DNA of 54,230 nt. Origin: RGIG5472 sp051867615. Its GTDB lineage: Bacteria > Bacillota > Clostridia > Oscillospirales > Oscillospiraceae. Where the stretch lies: contig JBJDYU010000039.1 of NCBI GenBank assembly GCA_051867615.1, positions 1 through 54,230 of the forward strand. Reading direction: 5' to 3'. Positions 1 to 7,883 of this stretch are shown piece by piece. Made by a program: the position numbers and the translations under genes. Each line of letters begins with the position of its first letter. Position 1 is the first letter of the stretch. The notes beneath the pieces were generated by a model. The model was not told where the DNA came from. It ran no database searches and was given only the letters and a program-made list of their open reading frames with translations.

Positions 1-55
1 GTAATAGGCCCTTATAGGGCCAACTCAAGCCACCGGCTTAGCCGGTGGTTATGAC
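1..55. mobile_element. Possible IS200/IS605-type element end (hairpin pair), cut by window edge
   Basis: Two hairpins lie side by side: stem 7-12 with 16-21 (GGCCCT/AGGGCC), then stem 28-37 with 41-50 around a TTA loop (CCACCGGC/GCCGGTGG). A GC hairpin of this shape followed by a short GTTATGAC-like tail resembles the right end of IS200/IS605 (tnpB-bearing) elements, where subterminal hairpins are read by the transposase. Any tnpA/tnpB would lie left of base 1 and cannot be seen. An ordinary terminator is the main alternative, although there is no T run. Confidence 0.42.
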
Positions 56-182
56 ATTGTGTGTGGATATCCAGGGAAGACCGGCTTTTTCCGGCGCGCG
101 GGCGCTTCCCTTTTCGTCATGCGCCGTGCCGGAGGAGTTGTATTTTGAAAAGCCCGGCTGCGCCGCCTTTTGTGTGCCAGCC

Positions 183-938
183 TCAGTCCGCCAGCTCCAG
201 CAGCACCGGGCAGTGGTCGCTGCCGTGGATCTCGCTGAGGATCTCCGCCCGCTTGATGCGCCCGCGCAGCCGCTCGGAGACGATAAAATAGTCGATGCGC
301 CACCCGGCGTTCCGCTCCCGGGCCCGGGTGCGGTAGCTCCACCAGCTGTAAGCCTCCGCCCGGTCGGGCCAGAGGGCGCGGAAGCTGTCCACAAAGCCGG
401 CGGCCAGCAGCTCCGTCAGCTTGCCGCGCTCCTCGTCGGAGAAGCCGGCGCTGAAATGGTTGGTGGCGGGATTTTTCAGGTCGATCTCCTCGTGGGCCAC
501 GTTGAGATCGCCGCAGAGGACCACCGGCTTTTTCGCATCCAGCTCGCACAAATATTCCCGCAGGCTGTCCTCCCACTCCATGCGGTAGCTCAGGCGGCGC
601 AGGCCGTCCTGGGAGTTGGGGGTGTAGCAGCAGACGAGATAGAAATCCTCATACTCCGCGGTGATGATGCGCCCCTCGTGGCGGTGGACGTCCTCGCCGT
701 GGTGGAAGGTGACGGAGAGGGGCTTCACCCGGGTCAGCACCGCCGTGCCGGAGTAGCCCTTCTTCTCCGCGCTGTTGAAAAACATCTCATAGCCCGGCAG
801 GGCGAAGTCCACCTGCTCGGGCTGCAGCTTCGTCTCCTGCAGGGAGATCACATCCGCGTCGATCCCCTCGCAAAAAGAGAGAAAACCCTTGCCGAGACAG
901 GCGCGCAGGCCGTTGACGTTCCAGGAAACCAGTTTCAT
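183..938 (-). CDS. xth: Exodeoxyribonuclease III (AP endonuclease)
   Basis: 251 residues, the usual length for bacterial ExoIII/Xth enzymes of the EEP (endonuclease/exonuclease/phosphatase) fold. It should cut DNA at abasic sites and trim 3' ends in base-excision repair in the cytoplasm. The N-terminus MKLVSWNVNGLRA is typical. Visible active-site positions are E35 in QET, D144 and N146 in GDLNVA, and D241-H242 in GSDHCPV. The ATG at 938 follows GAAAGGAG on the minus strand. The gene stands alone, divergent from the MATE gene, and nothing looks damaged. The family call is secure; substrate preference cannot be told from sequence. Confidence 0.95.
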   Translation of the reverse strand: MKLVSWNVNGLRACLGKGFLSFCEGIDADVISLQETKLQPEQVDFALPGYEMFFNSAEKKGYSGTAVLTRVKPLSVTFHHGEDVHRHEGRIITAEYEDFYLVCCYTPNSQDGLRRLSYRMEWEDSLREYLCELDAKKPVVLCGDLNVAHEEIDLKNPATNHFSAGFSDEERGKLTELLAAGFVDSFRALWPDRAEAYSWWSYRTRARERNAGWRIDYFIVSERLRGRIKRAEILSEIHGSDHCPVLLELAD

Positions 939-964
939 GGGACGGCTCCTTTCGTTTTTTTCTG

Positions 965-993
965 ATTATAGCAAAAAAACAGGCAAGAAGCAA
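965..993 (-). promoter_or_regulatory. Promoter of xth
   Basis: On the minus strand a TTGCTT -35 box (988-993) and a TATAAT -10 box (965-970) are separated by 17 bases. Its -35 box directly abuts the -35 box of the divergent MATE promoter. Confidence 0.6.
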
Positions 994-1022
994 TTGCGAA
1001 ACGGGGAAAATTGGGGTATCAT
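994..1022 (+). promoter_or_regulatory. Promoter of MATE gene
   Basis: TTGCGA (994-999), a 17-base spacer and TATCAT (1017-1022) form a sigma-A-like promoter back to back with that of xth, so the two cannot easily be occupied together. Confidence 0.5.
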
Positions 1023-1068
1023 AAAAGATACGGCACAAATTGGCAGAGAGACAAAGGGAGAAGCGGGC

Positions 1069-2433
1069 ATGGCACAGGCACAGGGCGGAATGCGGAATAT
1101 GACGGAGGGAAACTGCGCGAAGAACATCCTGCTCTTTGCCCTTCCCATGCTGGCGGGCAGCCTGCTGCAGCAGCTGTACAATCTGGTGGACAGCTGGGTA
1201 GTGGGCAACTACGTGGGCGACGCGGCCCTGGCCGCCGTGGGCGTGGCCTTCCCGGTGCTGTTTTTCTTCGTCTCCCTCTTTATGGGCATCAGCATCGGCA
1301 GCACGGTGGTGATCTCCCAGTTCTTCGGCGCCGGGAAGATGGACCGGGTGCGGGACGCGGTGGACACGTCCTATGCCGCCTTTCTCATCACCGTCATTCC
1401 CCTGACGGCGCTGGCGCTGCTGCTGGTGGAGCCGCTGCTTTTGCTGCTGCGCATTGACAACAACGCCTTCCGCGAGGCGAAGACCTATATGACCATCGTC
1501 TGCGCGGGCCTCATCGGCAACGTGGGCTACAACACCAACGCAGGCATCCTGCAGGGCCTCGGCAACAGCCGCACGCCGCTGCTGTTTCTGGCGGTGGCCA
1601 CGGTGCTGAACATCATTCTGGACCTGGTGACGGTCATCGTCCTTGACATGGGCGTGGCGGGCGTGGCCTATGCCACCATTCTGGCCCAGGCCGTGAGCTG
1701 GATCTTCGGCATCTTCTATATCAACCGCAAGTACCCCGAGATCCGCATCCGTCTGCTGCACTGGCACATCGACAGGGCGCTGCTGAAGGAGATCATCCGC
1801 ATCGGCCTGCCCGCGGGCATCCAGTCCGCCACCATTTCCCTCGGCATGATGGCGGTCATGGGCCGGGTGAACACCTATGGCGAGGCGTACACCGCCGCCT
1901 ACAACGTGGGCCACAAGATGGACAATCTGGCTTTCCTGCCGGTGCAGTCCCTGGCCAGCGCCGGCACCGCCTTCGTGGGCCAGAACATGGGGGCCAACAA
2001 ACCCCGGCGGGTGAAGGAGGGCACCTGGGCCGTCATCATCATGGCCATCGTCTGGTGCCTTGTCGTCAACGCCGGGATGCTGCCCATCCGCCGCTGGCTC
2101 ATCGCCCTCTTTTCCGATACCCCCGCCGTGGTGGAGGCGGGCGCGCAGTACCTTCTGTGCCTGCTGCCCTTCTACCCCTTCTTTGCGGTGATGTTCTGTC
2201 TCAACAGCATCATACGCGGCGCGGGAGAGAGCGTGGTGCCCATGCTCATCGCCTTTGTGGGGCAGATCGTCTTCCGCGTTCCCGCGGTGTACCTGCTGTC
2301 CTATTTCTTCGGCCCGGACTATATGTACCTGGGCTTCGGCATAGGCTGGATCGTGGCCGCCGCCATCGCCGTCATTTACTACGCCTCGGGCCACTGGAAG
2401 CGGCACGGCAGTATGGCCGTGGGCGAGGCGTAA
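1069..2433 (+). CDS. MATE family efflux transporter
   Basis: 454 residues and about twelve hydrophobic segments, the standard size of MATE (multi antimicrobial extrusion) exporters, which expel cationic or drug-like compounds across the cytoplasmic membrane using Na+ or H+. The N-terminal half has the typical LFALPMLAGSLLQQLYN and DSWVVGNYVG stretches, and two similar six-helix halves can be followed. The ATG at 1069 was chosen because GGGAG sits 8 bases before it; the reading frame runs further upstream, but without a ribosome site and across the promoter. An in-frame ATG at 1090 is an alternative. Substrate unknown. Confidence 0.92.
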   Translation: MAQAQGGMRNMTEGNCAKNILLFALPMLAGSLLQQLYNLVDSWVVGNYVGDAALAAVGVAFPVLFFFVSLFMGISIGSTVVISQFFGAGKMDRVRDAVDTSYAAFLITVIPLTALALLLVEPLLLLLRIDNNAFREAKTYMTIVCAGLIGNVGYNTNAGILQGLGNSRTPLLFLAVATVLNIILDLVTVIVLDMGVAGVAYATILAQAVSWIFGIFYINRKYPEIRIRLLHWHIDRALLKEIIRIGLPAGIQSATISLGMMAVMGRVNTYGEAYTAAYNVGHKMDNLAFLPVQSLASAGTAFVGQNMGANKPRRVKEGTWAVIIMAIVWCLVVNAGMLPIRRWLIALFSDTPAVVEAGAQYLLCLLPFYPFFAVMFCLNSIIRGAGESVVPMLIAFVGQIVFRVPAVYLLSYFFGPDYMYLGFGIGWIVAAAIAVIYYASGHWKRHGSMAVGEA

Positions 2434-2499
2434 GGAGCAAAGTACCGTCGATACCGGTCCCCTTCCATTCGGGGAGACCGTCAATAAAGGAGAATACAC

Positions 2500-4479
2500 A
2501 TGGAAAAAAAGACCTTCTATATCACGACGCCCATTTACTACCCGTCGGATAAGCTGCACATCGGTCACGCCTACTGCACCGTGGCCACCGACGCCATGGC
2601 CCGCTACAAGCGGCTCCAGGGCTATGACGTTATGTTCCTCACCGGCACCGACGAGCACGGCCAGAAGATCGAGGCCAAGGCCGCTGCGGCGGGAGTCACG
2701 CCCAAGCAGTTCGTGGACAACATCGTGGAGGGCGAAAAGGGCATCCTGGACCTGTGGAAGCTGATGAACATCTCCAATGACCGCTTCATCCGCACCACCG
2801 ACGACTATCATGTGGCCGCCGTGCAGAAGATCTTCCGGAAGATGTACGACAAGGGCGACATCTACAAGGGCACCTACAAGGGCAAGTACTGCAAGGACTG
2901 CGAGGCCTTCTGGACGGAGACCCAGCTGGTGGACGGCAAGTGTCCCGACTGCGGCCGCGAGGTGACGGACGCGGAGGAGGAGGCCTACTTCTTCCGCCTG
3001 AGCAAGTACGCCGACCGGGTGCAGCGCCTGCTGGAGGACACGGATTTCCTCCAGCCCGCCTCCCGTGTGAACGAGATGGTGAACAACTTCATCAAGCCGG
3101 GCCTGGAGGACCTCTGCGTCTCCCGCACCAGCTTCACCTGGGGCATTCCCGTGGACTTTGACCCGGGCCATGTGGTGTATGTCTGGGTGGACGCGCTGTT
3201 CAACTACACCACCGCCCTGGGCCTGTTCAACGACAAGTACGACGACTACGACAAGTTCTGGCCCGCCGACGTGCATTTCGTGGGCAAGGAGATCGTCCGC
3301 TTCCACTCCATCATCTGGCCCGCCATGCTCATGAGCATGGAGATGCCGCTGCCGAAGCACGTCTTTGGCCACGGCTGGCTGCTGCTGGACGGCGGCAAGA
3401 TGTCCAAGTCCAAGGGCAACGTGGTGGACCCCTATATCCTGGCGGAGAAGTTCGGCGTGGACGCGCTGCGCTTCTTCCTCATGCGCACCTTCCCCTTCGG
3501 CTCCGACGGCAATTTCTCCAACGAGCTGCTGATCCAGACCATCAACACCGACCTCGCCAACGACCTGGGCAACCTGGTCAGCCGCACCACCGCCATGGTG
3601 GGCAAATATTTCGGCGGCGCGCTGCCCGCGGGCTGCCGCAGCTGTTCCGAGCCCCAGGTTTGCGATACCGAGCTGCGGGAGCTGGCCGGCGGTCTTCGCG
3701 GCCGCTATGAGGACGCCATGGAGCATTTCGCGCCCCACAAGGCGCTGGAGGAGGTGTTCCGGGTCATCCAGCGGGCCAACAAGTATATCGATGAGAACGC
3801 CCCCTGGGCTCTCGCGAAGGATATGGAGAAAAACGGCGCGCGGCTGGCCCATGTGCTGTATAACCTGCTGGAGACCACCCGCATCTGCGGCATCCTGCTG
3901 TCCCCCTTCATCCCCGGCAGCTGCGAGAAGCTCTTTGCCCAGATCGGCGCCTGCGAATGCTGCCGCAGCTGGGACAGCGCCGCCGCCTGGGGCAGCCTGG
4001 CGGAGACGGCGGCCGTCACCAAGGGCGAGAACCTGTTCCCGCGCATCGATATGGAAAAGGCCATCGCCGAGCTGGAGGCTGCGGCGGAAGCCGCGAAAAA
4101 GGCCGCCCTGCCCGCGGTGGAGGTGGAGCCTTACGCGGAGGAGACGGTGGATTTCGACACCTTCTGCAGGAGCGATTTCCGCGCGGTGAAGGTGAAGGCC
4201 TGCGAGGCGGTGAAAAAGAGCGAGAAGCTGCTGCGCTTCACGCTGGACGACGGCAGCGGCAAGGACCGCCAGATCCTCTCCGGCATCCACAGGTTCTATG
4301 AGCCGGAGGAGCTGGTGGGCAAGACGCTGGTGGCGATTCTGAACCTGCCGCCGCGGAAGATGATGGGGCTTGAGAGCTGCGGTATGCTGATCTCCGCCGT
4401 CCACAAGGAGAAGGGCGAGGAGAAGCTGCACCTGCTGATGGTGGACGACGCCATCCCCGCCGGGGCGAAGCTCTGCTAA
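2500..4479 (+). CDS. metG: Methionyl-tRNA synthetase
   Basis: 659 residues. Charges tRNA-Met with methionine in the cytoplasm. The class I signatures are present: HIGH (in KLHIGHAY, about residues 19-23) and KMSKS (in GGKMSKSKGN). A four-Cys knuckle (CKDC...CPDC, about residues 127-150) is of the zinc-binding type. The C-terminal ~105 residues form an EMAP/Trbp111-like tRNA-binding OB domain joined by an Ala/Glu-rich linker, as in dimeric MetRS enzymes. AAAGGAG precedes the ATG. The 66-base leader before the ATG is too short for a T-box. Confidence 0.98.
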   Translation: MEKKTFYITTPIYYPSDKLHIGHAYCTVATDAMARYKRLQGYDVMFLTGTDEHGQKIEAKAAAAGVTPKQFVDNIVEGEKGILDLWKLMNISNDRFIRTTDDYHVAAVQKIFRKMYDKGDIYKGTYKGKYCKDCEAFWTETQLVDGKCPDCGREVTDAEEEAYFFRLSKYADRVQRLLEDTDFLQPASRVNEMVNNFIKPGLEDLCVSRTSFTWGIPVDFDPGHVVYVWVDALFNYTTALGLFNDKYDDYDKFWPADVHFVGKEIVRFHSIIWPAMLMSMEMPLPKHVFGHGWLLLDGGKMSKSKGNVVDPYILAEKFGVDALRFFLMRTFPFGSDGNFSNELLIQTINTDLANDLGNLVSRTTAMVGKYFGGALPAGCRSCSEPQVCDTELRELAGGLRGRYEDAMEHFAPHKALEEVFRVIQRANKYIDENAPWALAKDMEKNGARLAHVLYNLLETTRICGILLSPFIPGSCEKLFAQIGACECCRSWDSAAAWGSLAETAAVTKGENLFPRIDMEKAIAELEAAAEAAKKAALPAVEVEPYAEETVDFDTFCRSDFRAVKVKACEAVKKSEKLLRFTLDDGSGKDRQILSGIHRFYEPEELVGKTLVAILNLPPRKMMGLESCGMLISAVHKEKGEEKLHLLMVDDAIPAGAKLC

Positions 4480-4490
4480 CACAACTCGCA

Positions 4491-4521
4491 AACTGCCGCA
4501 GGTTTCCCTGCGGCAGTTTTT
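4491..4521 (+). terminator. Rho-independent terminator of metG
   Basis: A perfect 12-base stem (4491-4502 with 4507-4518) and a four-base loop are followed by TTTTT, just after the metG stop. Confidence 0.88.
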
Positions 4522-4533
4522 GCGAAAGAAAAG

Positions 4534-4726
4534 CACAAAAAGCGGGCCTCGATTTTCTGCGAAAAAAGTCAGCCCGCTTTTTGTGTAAAGTATCATTTCC
4601 GAGGTACACGCCCTCGGAAATGATGATTTCAATTATCGCGCTGCGGCGCGGTTTTTTCCGGGGTTCAGCCCCCGGAAAAAACAGATAGGATACGCCGCCG
4701 GGGGCGGTGAAAACACACGCCCCCGG
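4534..4726. repeat. Row of three more perfect inverted repeats
   Basis: After the metG terminator come three further stem-loops: 4534-4547 with 4572-4585 (14 pairs), 4592-4604 with 4612-4624 (13 pairs) and 4652-4663 with 4670-4681 (12 pairs). A shorter fourth stem pairs 4698-4706 with 4718-4726. They fill the gap between two convergent genes. They may be stacked bidirectional terminators or a repeat-element remnant; only the 4652-4681 stem has A/T tracts suited to termination in both directions. Confidence 0.65.
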
Positions 4727-4757
4727 AAAACGGCTGGAAAATGCCGCTGCCGGCGGC

Positions 4758-5459
4758 TTATTCCAGGACCCGGCCGTCGGTGGAGAGGACCTTCACCGCA
4801 AAGGGAACGGCCTTTCCGCTCTGCCGCAGAGCCTGCTGCGCCGCCCGCTGGATGCCGCCGCAGCAGGGGACCTCCATACGGACCACGGTGAGACTGCGGA
4901 CGGCGTTATGGCGGAGGATCTCCGTCAGCTTGTCCGCGTAGTCCCCCTCGTCCAGCTTGGGACAGCCGATGAGGGTCACCTTTCCCTGCATGAAATCCCG
5001 GTGGAAGCTGCCGCAGGCGTAGGCCGCGCAGTCCGCCGCCACCAGCAGGTCGGCCCCATCGAAATACGGGGCGCTGACCGGGACCAGCTTCAGCTGTACC
5101 GGCCACTGCCGGAGCTGAGAGGGAATACTTCCCTCCGCGCCGCCCTCCTCGCGGACCGGCAGCGTCTGCATCCGGCTCCCGGGGCAGCCCTGAGGGGCGG
5201 GAGAAAGCCCCGCGCTCTGCTTTTTCAGCTGCGCGATCTTCACGGCCAGCTCGTCGAAGGGCGCGGCCTCCCGCTTAACAAAGGAGATGGCCCCCGTGGG
5301 GCAGGCGGGCAGGCAGTTGCCGAGACCGTCGCAGTAATCGTCCCGCAGCAGCTTCGCCTTGCCGTCCACCATGCCGATGGCGCCCTCCTGACAGGCCGCG
5401 GCGCAAAGCCCGCAGCCGTTGCATTTTGCTTCATTGATCTCGATAATGGTACGGAGCAT
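4758..5459 (-). CDS. Two-cluster 4Fe-4S protein of the kind linked to redox stress
   Basis: 233 residues. The N-terminus carries two ferredoxin-type motifs: Cys13, 16, 19, 23 and then Cys43, 49, 53 in a CDGLGNC...CP arrangement. About 160 residues follow with further Cys (GCPKL, VPCCGG). This shape matches small electron-carrier or sensor proteins often found beside hybrid-cluster protein or Crp/Fnr-type regulators in Clostridia, but neither neighbour is present here, so the role is inferred only. The ATG at 5459 was chosen for its AGGAGG site; a longer frame to 5549 runs through the promoter. Convergent with metG, divergent from tatD. Confidence 0.82.
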   Translation of the reverse strand: MLRTIIEINEAKCNGCGLCAAACQEGAIGMVDGKAKLLRDDYCDGLGNCLPACPTGAISFVKREAAPFDELAVKIAQLKKQSAGLSPAPQGCPGSRMQTLPVREEGGAEGSIPSQLRQWPVQLKLVPVSAPYFDGADLLVAADCAAYACGSFHRDFMQGKVTLIGCPKLDEGDYADKLTEILRHNAVRSLTVVRMEVPCCGGIQRAAQQALRQSGKAVPFAVKVLSTDGRVLE

Positions 5460-5491
5460 AGGTATAACCTCCTGTGTGAGATTCTGAGAGG

Positions 5492-5534
5492 AGTATACCG
5501 GGAAAGCGGCGGGAAATAAAGTTGCAGATGCAAC
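5492..5534 (-). promoter_or_regulatory. Promoter with upstream palindrome (Crp/Fnr-like position)
   Basis: Minus strand: TTTATT (5515-5520), 17 bases, TATACT (5492-5497). Directly upstream is the palindrome GTTGCAGATGCAAC (5521-5534). Its centre is about 42 bases from the predicted transcription start, where class II Crp/Fnr activators bind. The regulator itself is not in the window. Confidence 0.5.
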
Positions 5535-5581
5535 ACTTTTTTGCCGCAAATAGTTTCCAACCCTGGCGAAAGGAGCCGTTT

Positions 5582-6346
5582 ATGTTATTTGACACCCACG
5601 CCCACTATGACGACGACCAGTTCGACCCCGACCGGGAGGAGGTGCTGTCCTCTCTCGCCGCCGCCGGTGTCGGGCTGGTGGTGAACCCCTCCGTCACGGC
5701 GGAAAACGCGAAAATCGTGCTGGCGCTGGCGGAGCGGCACGATTTCCTCTACGCCGCCGTAGGCGTCCACCCGGAGAACTGCGCGGGCTATGACGAAGCG
5801 GCCCTGGCCGCCATCCGCGCTCTCGCGGCCCACCCCAAATGCGTGGCCATCGGAGAGATCGGCCTTGACTATTACTGGGAGGAAAATCCGCCGAGGGAAT
5901 TTCAACAGCGGGTCTTTCGCGAGCAGCTGGCCCTGGCCCGGGAGCTTGGCCTTCCTGTCATCGTCCACGACCGGGAGGCCCATGCCGACAGCCTTGCCAT
6001 CGTCCGGGAATTCCCGGAGGTGCGGGGCGTGTTCCACTGCTTTTCCGGCAGCGCGGAGATGGCAAAGGAGCTGCTGCGTCTGGGCTGGATGCTCTCGTTT
6101 ACCGGGGTGGTGACCTATAAAAACGCCCGCCGGGCGCTGGAGGCCGCGGCGGTGGTCCCGCTGGACCGCCTGATGCTGGAGACGGACTCCCCCTACATGG
6201 CTCCCGTGCCCCGCCGGGGTACCCGGAACGACAGCCGCAACCTCCCCTTCATCGCGGAGAAGCTGGCGGCGTGCAAGGGCGTTTCTGTGGAGGAGCTGGT
6301 GCGCGTAACGGAGGAAAACGGCCGCCGCTTTTTCGGCATCCGATAA
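5582..6346 (+). CDS. tatD: TatD family metal-dependent hydrolase (3'-5' DNA exonuclease-like)
   Basis: 254 residues, the normal length of TatD/YcfH proteins, which have a TIM-barrel fold and metal-dependent nuclease activity in DNA turnover or repair. Ligand positions are visible: H6 and H8 (DTHAH), E92 (GEIGLDYYW), H129 (VIVHDRE), H152 (VFHCFSG) and D202 (LETDSPY). The ATG at 5582 follows AAAGGAG; the frame continues upstream to 5522, but that part lies over the neighbouring regulatory palindrome. The gene is often placed next to metG in Firmicutes, as here with one gene between. Confidence 0.9.
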   Translation: MLFDTHAHYDDDQFDPDREEVLSSLAAAGVGLVVNPSVTAENAKIVLALAERHDFLYAAVGVHPENCAGYDEAALAAIRALAAHPKCVAIGEIGLDYYWEENPPREFQQRVFREQLALARELGLPVIVHDREAHADSLAIVREFPEVRGVFHCFSGSAEMAKELLRLGWMLSFTGVVTYKNARRALEAAAVVPLDRLMLETDSPYMAPVPRRGTRNDSRNLPFIAEKLAACKGVSVEELVRVTEENGRRFFGIR

Positions 6347-6387
6347 AACAGAAAACCGGGGCGGCAAAGTGCTGCCCGCAAAACAGG

Positions 6388-6420
6388 AAACGCCGGGGCG
6401 CAGAAGCGCCCTGGCGTTTT
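6388..6420. terminator. Terminator after tatD
   Basis: A 14-pair stem with one G-U pair (6388-6401 with 6406-6419), an AGAA loop and A/T flanks on both sides. It can serve tatD and perhaps the convergent anti-sigma gene. Confidence 0.75.
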
Positions 6421-6529
6421 GTATCTGCCCGCAGGCATGGCTGCGGGTGTCCTGTTATATGCAGCGCATTCGCTTTCATGGATTTTATCGTCCAACGCGA
6501 GAACTGCCTGCATTCAATGCCGCCGCCTC

Positions 6530-7267
6530 CTATGGCCGATAGATGGGCTCCAGATGGGTACCGCGGTCATAGGCGTCGGGGATGAAGAAGAAATCCAGAA
6601 CGGCATTTTCATCCACCGTGCAGGTATAGGTGACGCCGGAGTTCGTAAAGGTATAACCGCAAATGTTGTCAGCAAGCTCGGCCCCGAAGCACACAAGGAT
6701 CGTATCGCCCTCCGGGGTTTCATAGTTCCAGTTGGCCAGATGACCCGGTTTCACCTTATTCAGACTTCCGCAAATTCTCCAGCGATTGGGGAAAATCTCA
6801 TCTCTGGAAAAGATGCCCAAATGCCACAATCCGTCATCGCCGCAGCCGGAAACCGCCAGATAGTCGCCCTTCTGCACAAGGCTCCGCACATCCATGTGTG
6901 CCGCTTCGCTCCAGCCCTCCAGCTGACCGGCCAGTCCGGCCATATCGTCCATGGCAGAAGTCCGCATATAGTGAGAACCAAAGAATACCACTGCCGTGAT
7001 CGCCACAAGCACAGCCGCCAGAACGATGCCTGTCCGAAAAGCTTTCCGCTTATGTTTCTTCCATGCTCTGGACGCCGCAGCCGCCGCGTCCACTTCCCGG
7101 TTTTGCTTGGGAACGCCGATGGGAAGATCCATGACCCGGAGCGCCTCCCTGCACCGATCGCAGGTCTGCACATGGTCGAGGATCATTTTTCTGCTCTCCT
7201 CACTGCAAACACCGCCGCAGTACAGAGGAAGCAGGTCTTGTATGATTTCACAGGATACGTTACTCAT
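6530..7267 (-). CDS. Zinc-finger anti-sigma factor, membrane anchored
   Basis: 245 residues. The N-terminus has an HxxxCxxC zinc motif (H32, C36, C39) preceded by conserved CEIIQDLLPLY, as in ZAS-type anti-sigma factors that hold an ECF sigma factor inactive. One membrane helix spans about 77-97. The remaining ~145 residues should lie outside the cell and may sense the signal; I do not recognise this domain. The start overlaps the end of the sigma gene by 8 bases, so the two are probably translationally coupled and made in balance. Confidence 0.85.
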   Translation of the reverse strand: MSNVSCEIIQDLLPLYCGGVCSEESRKMILDHVQTCDRCREALRVMDLPIGVPKQNREVDAAAAASRAWKKHKRKAFRTGIVLAAVLVAITAVVFFGSHYMRTSAMDDMAGLAGQLEGWSEAAHMDVRSLVQKGDYLAVSGCGDDGLWHLGIFSRDEIFPNRWRICGSLNKVKPGHLANWNYETPEGDTILVCFGAELADNICGYTFTNSGVTYTCTVDENAVLDFFFIPDAYDRGTHLEPIYRP

Positions 7268-7748
7268 CCAAATCCTCCTTCAGCTTTCTTTTCGCCCTGT
7301 AATAGATCAGCCTTGCCCAGCTGTCGGGCTTTTCGTAGATCGCCCCGATCTGAGAAAATGACAGCTCGCCGAACACCCGCAGGGAAAATACCTCCTTATA
7401 GGGTTCAGAAAGCTGATCCAGCAGGGCAAGGAGCCGGTCCGCCGTGTCCCTGTCCAGAAGCCGTTCCTCCGGGCCGGGTTCTGCTTCAACCGGTATCCGT
7501 TCTTCACTTACGAAGCGTTTTTGCTTTTTTTGATATGTAAAATAGGTGTTCTTCGCGATCTGGCAGAGCCAGACATACAGCCGGCACTTTCCGTCAAACT
7601 GCTCCATGTGCTCCATCGCCTTGACAAAGGCTTCCTGCGCGATCTCCTCCGCCAGAGGGGCGTTCCGGCAGAGGGATAAAACATACTTGTAGACGATGGG
7701 GTAGTTCTCTTTGTAGATGCGCGCAAACGCTGTCGCTTCTTCCCCCAC
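7260..7748 (-). CDS. ECF-type RNA polymerase sigma factor
   Basis: 162 residues with the two ECF domains: region 2 at about 8-75 (AEEIAQEAFVKAMEH, then WLCQIAKN) and region 4 at about 105-155 (LSEPYKEVFSLRVFGELSFSQIG in part). The linker is short and no C-terminal extension exists. The start is GTG at 7748, chosen because AGGAGG lies 7 bases upstream. It forms a two-gene unit with its anti-sigma factor. The DNA-recognition region reads SFSQIGAIYEKPDSWARLIYYR-like, somewhat divergent from the usual SYxEIA pattern. Target genes unknown; self-control is likely from the promoter upstream. Confidence 0.9.
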   Translation of the reverse strand: MGEEATAFARIYKENYPIVYKYVLSLCRNAPLAEEIAQEAFVKAMEHMEQFDGKCRLYVWLCQIAKNTYFTYQKKQKRFVSEERIPVEAEPGPEERLLDRDTADRLLALLDQLSEPYKEVFSLRVFGELSFSQIGAIYEKPDSWARLIYYRAKRKLKEDLDE

Positions 7749-7769
7749 TTTTTCACCTCCTCATGGGTA

Positions 7770-7796
7770 AGACTTCAGGAAACAAAAAACGTTTCA
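7770..7796 (-). promoter_or_regulatory. Possible ECF-type autoregulatory promoter
   Basis: Minus strand TGAAAC (7791-7796), 17 bases, GTCT (7770-7773). This resembles the AAC / CGTC pattern used by many ECF sigma factors. It would give a very short leader before the GTG at 7748. Confidence 0.35.
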
Positions 7797-7833
7797 AAAA
7801 TTTTGACATTTTTACTATGCATTTCCGCATGAA

Positions 7834-7861
7834 AAAACCGGGGAAGCCCTTCCCCGGTTTT
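7834..7861 (-). terminator. Terminator of the M50-like gene
   Basis: A perfect 12-base stem (7834-7845 with 7850-7861) with a GCCC loop; on the minus strand it ends in a T run. It separates the M50-like gene from the sigma gene. Confidence 0.8.
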
Positions 7862-7883
7862 GTTTTTCGCCTTCCGGCGTCTC

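Noticed and set aside
2434..2499. T-box leader before metG
   Set aside because: Only 66 bases lie between the genes, with no T-box sequence or antiterminator.
787..4632. Very long antisense open frame (about 1280 codons) opposite the MATE and metG genes
   Set aside because: It mirrors the GC-rich codons of two solid genes, has repetitive His/Gly/Ala composition, no domain and no ribosome site. It is a shadow of high GC.
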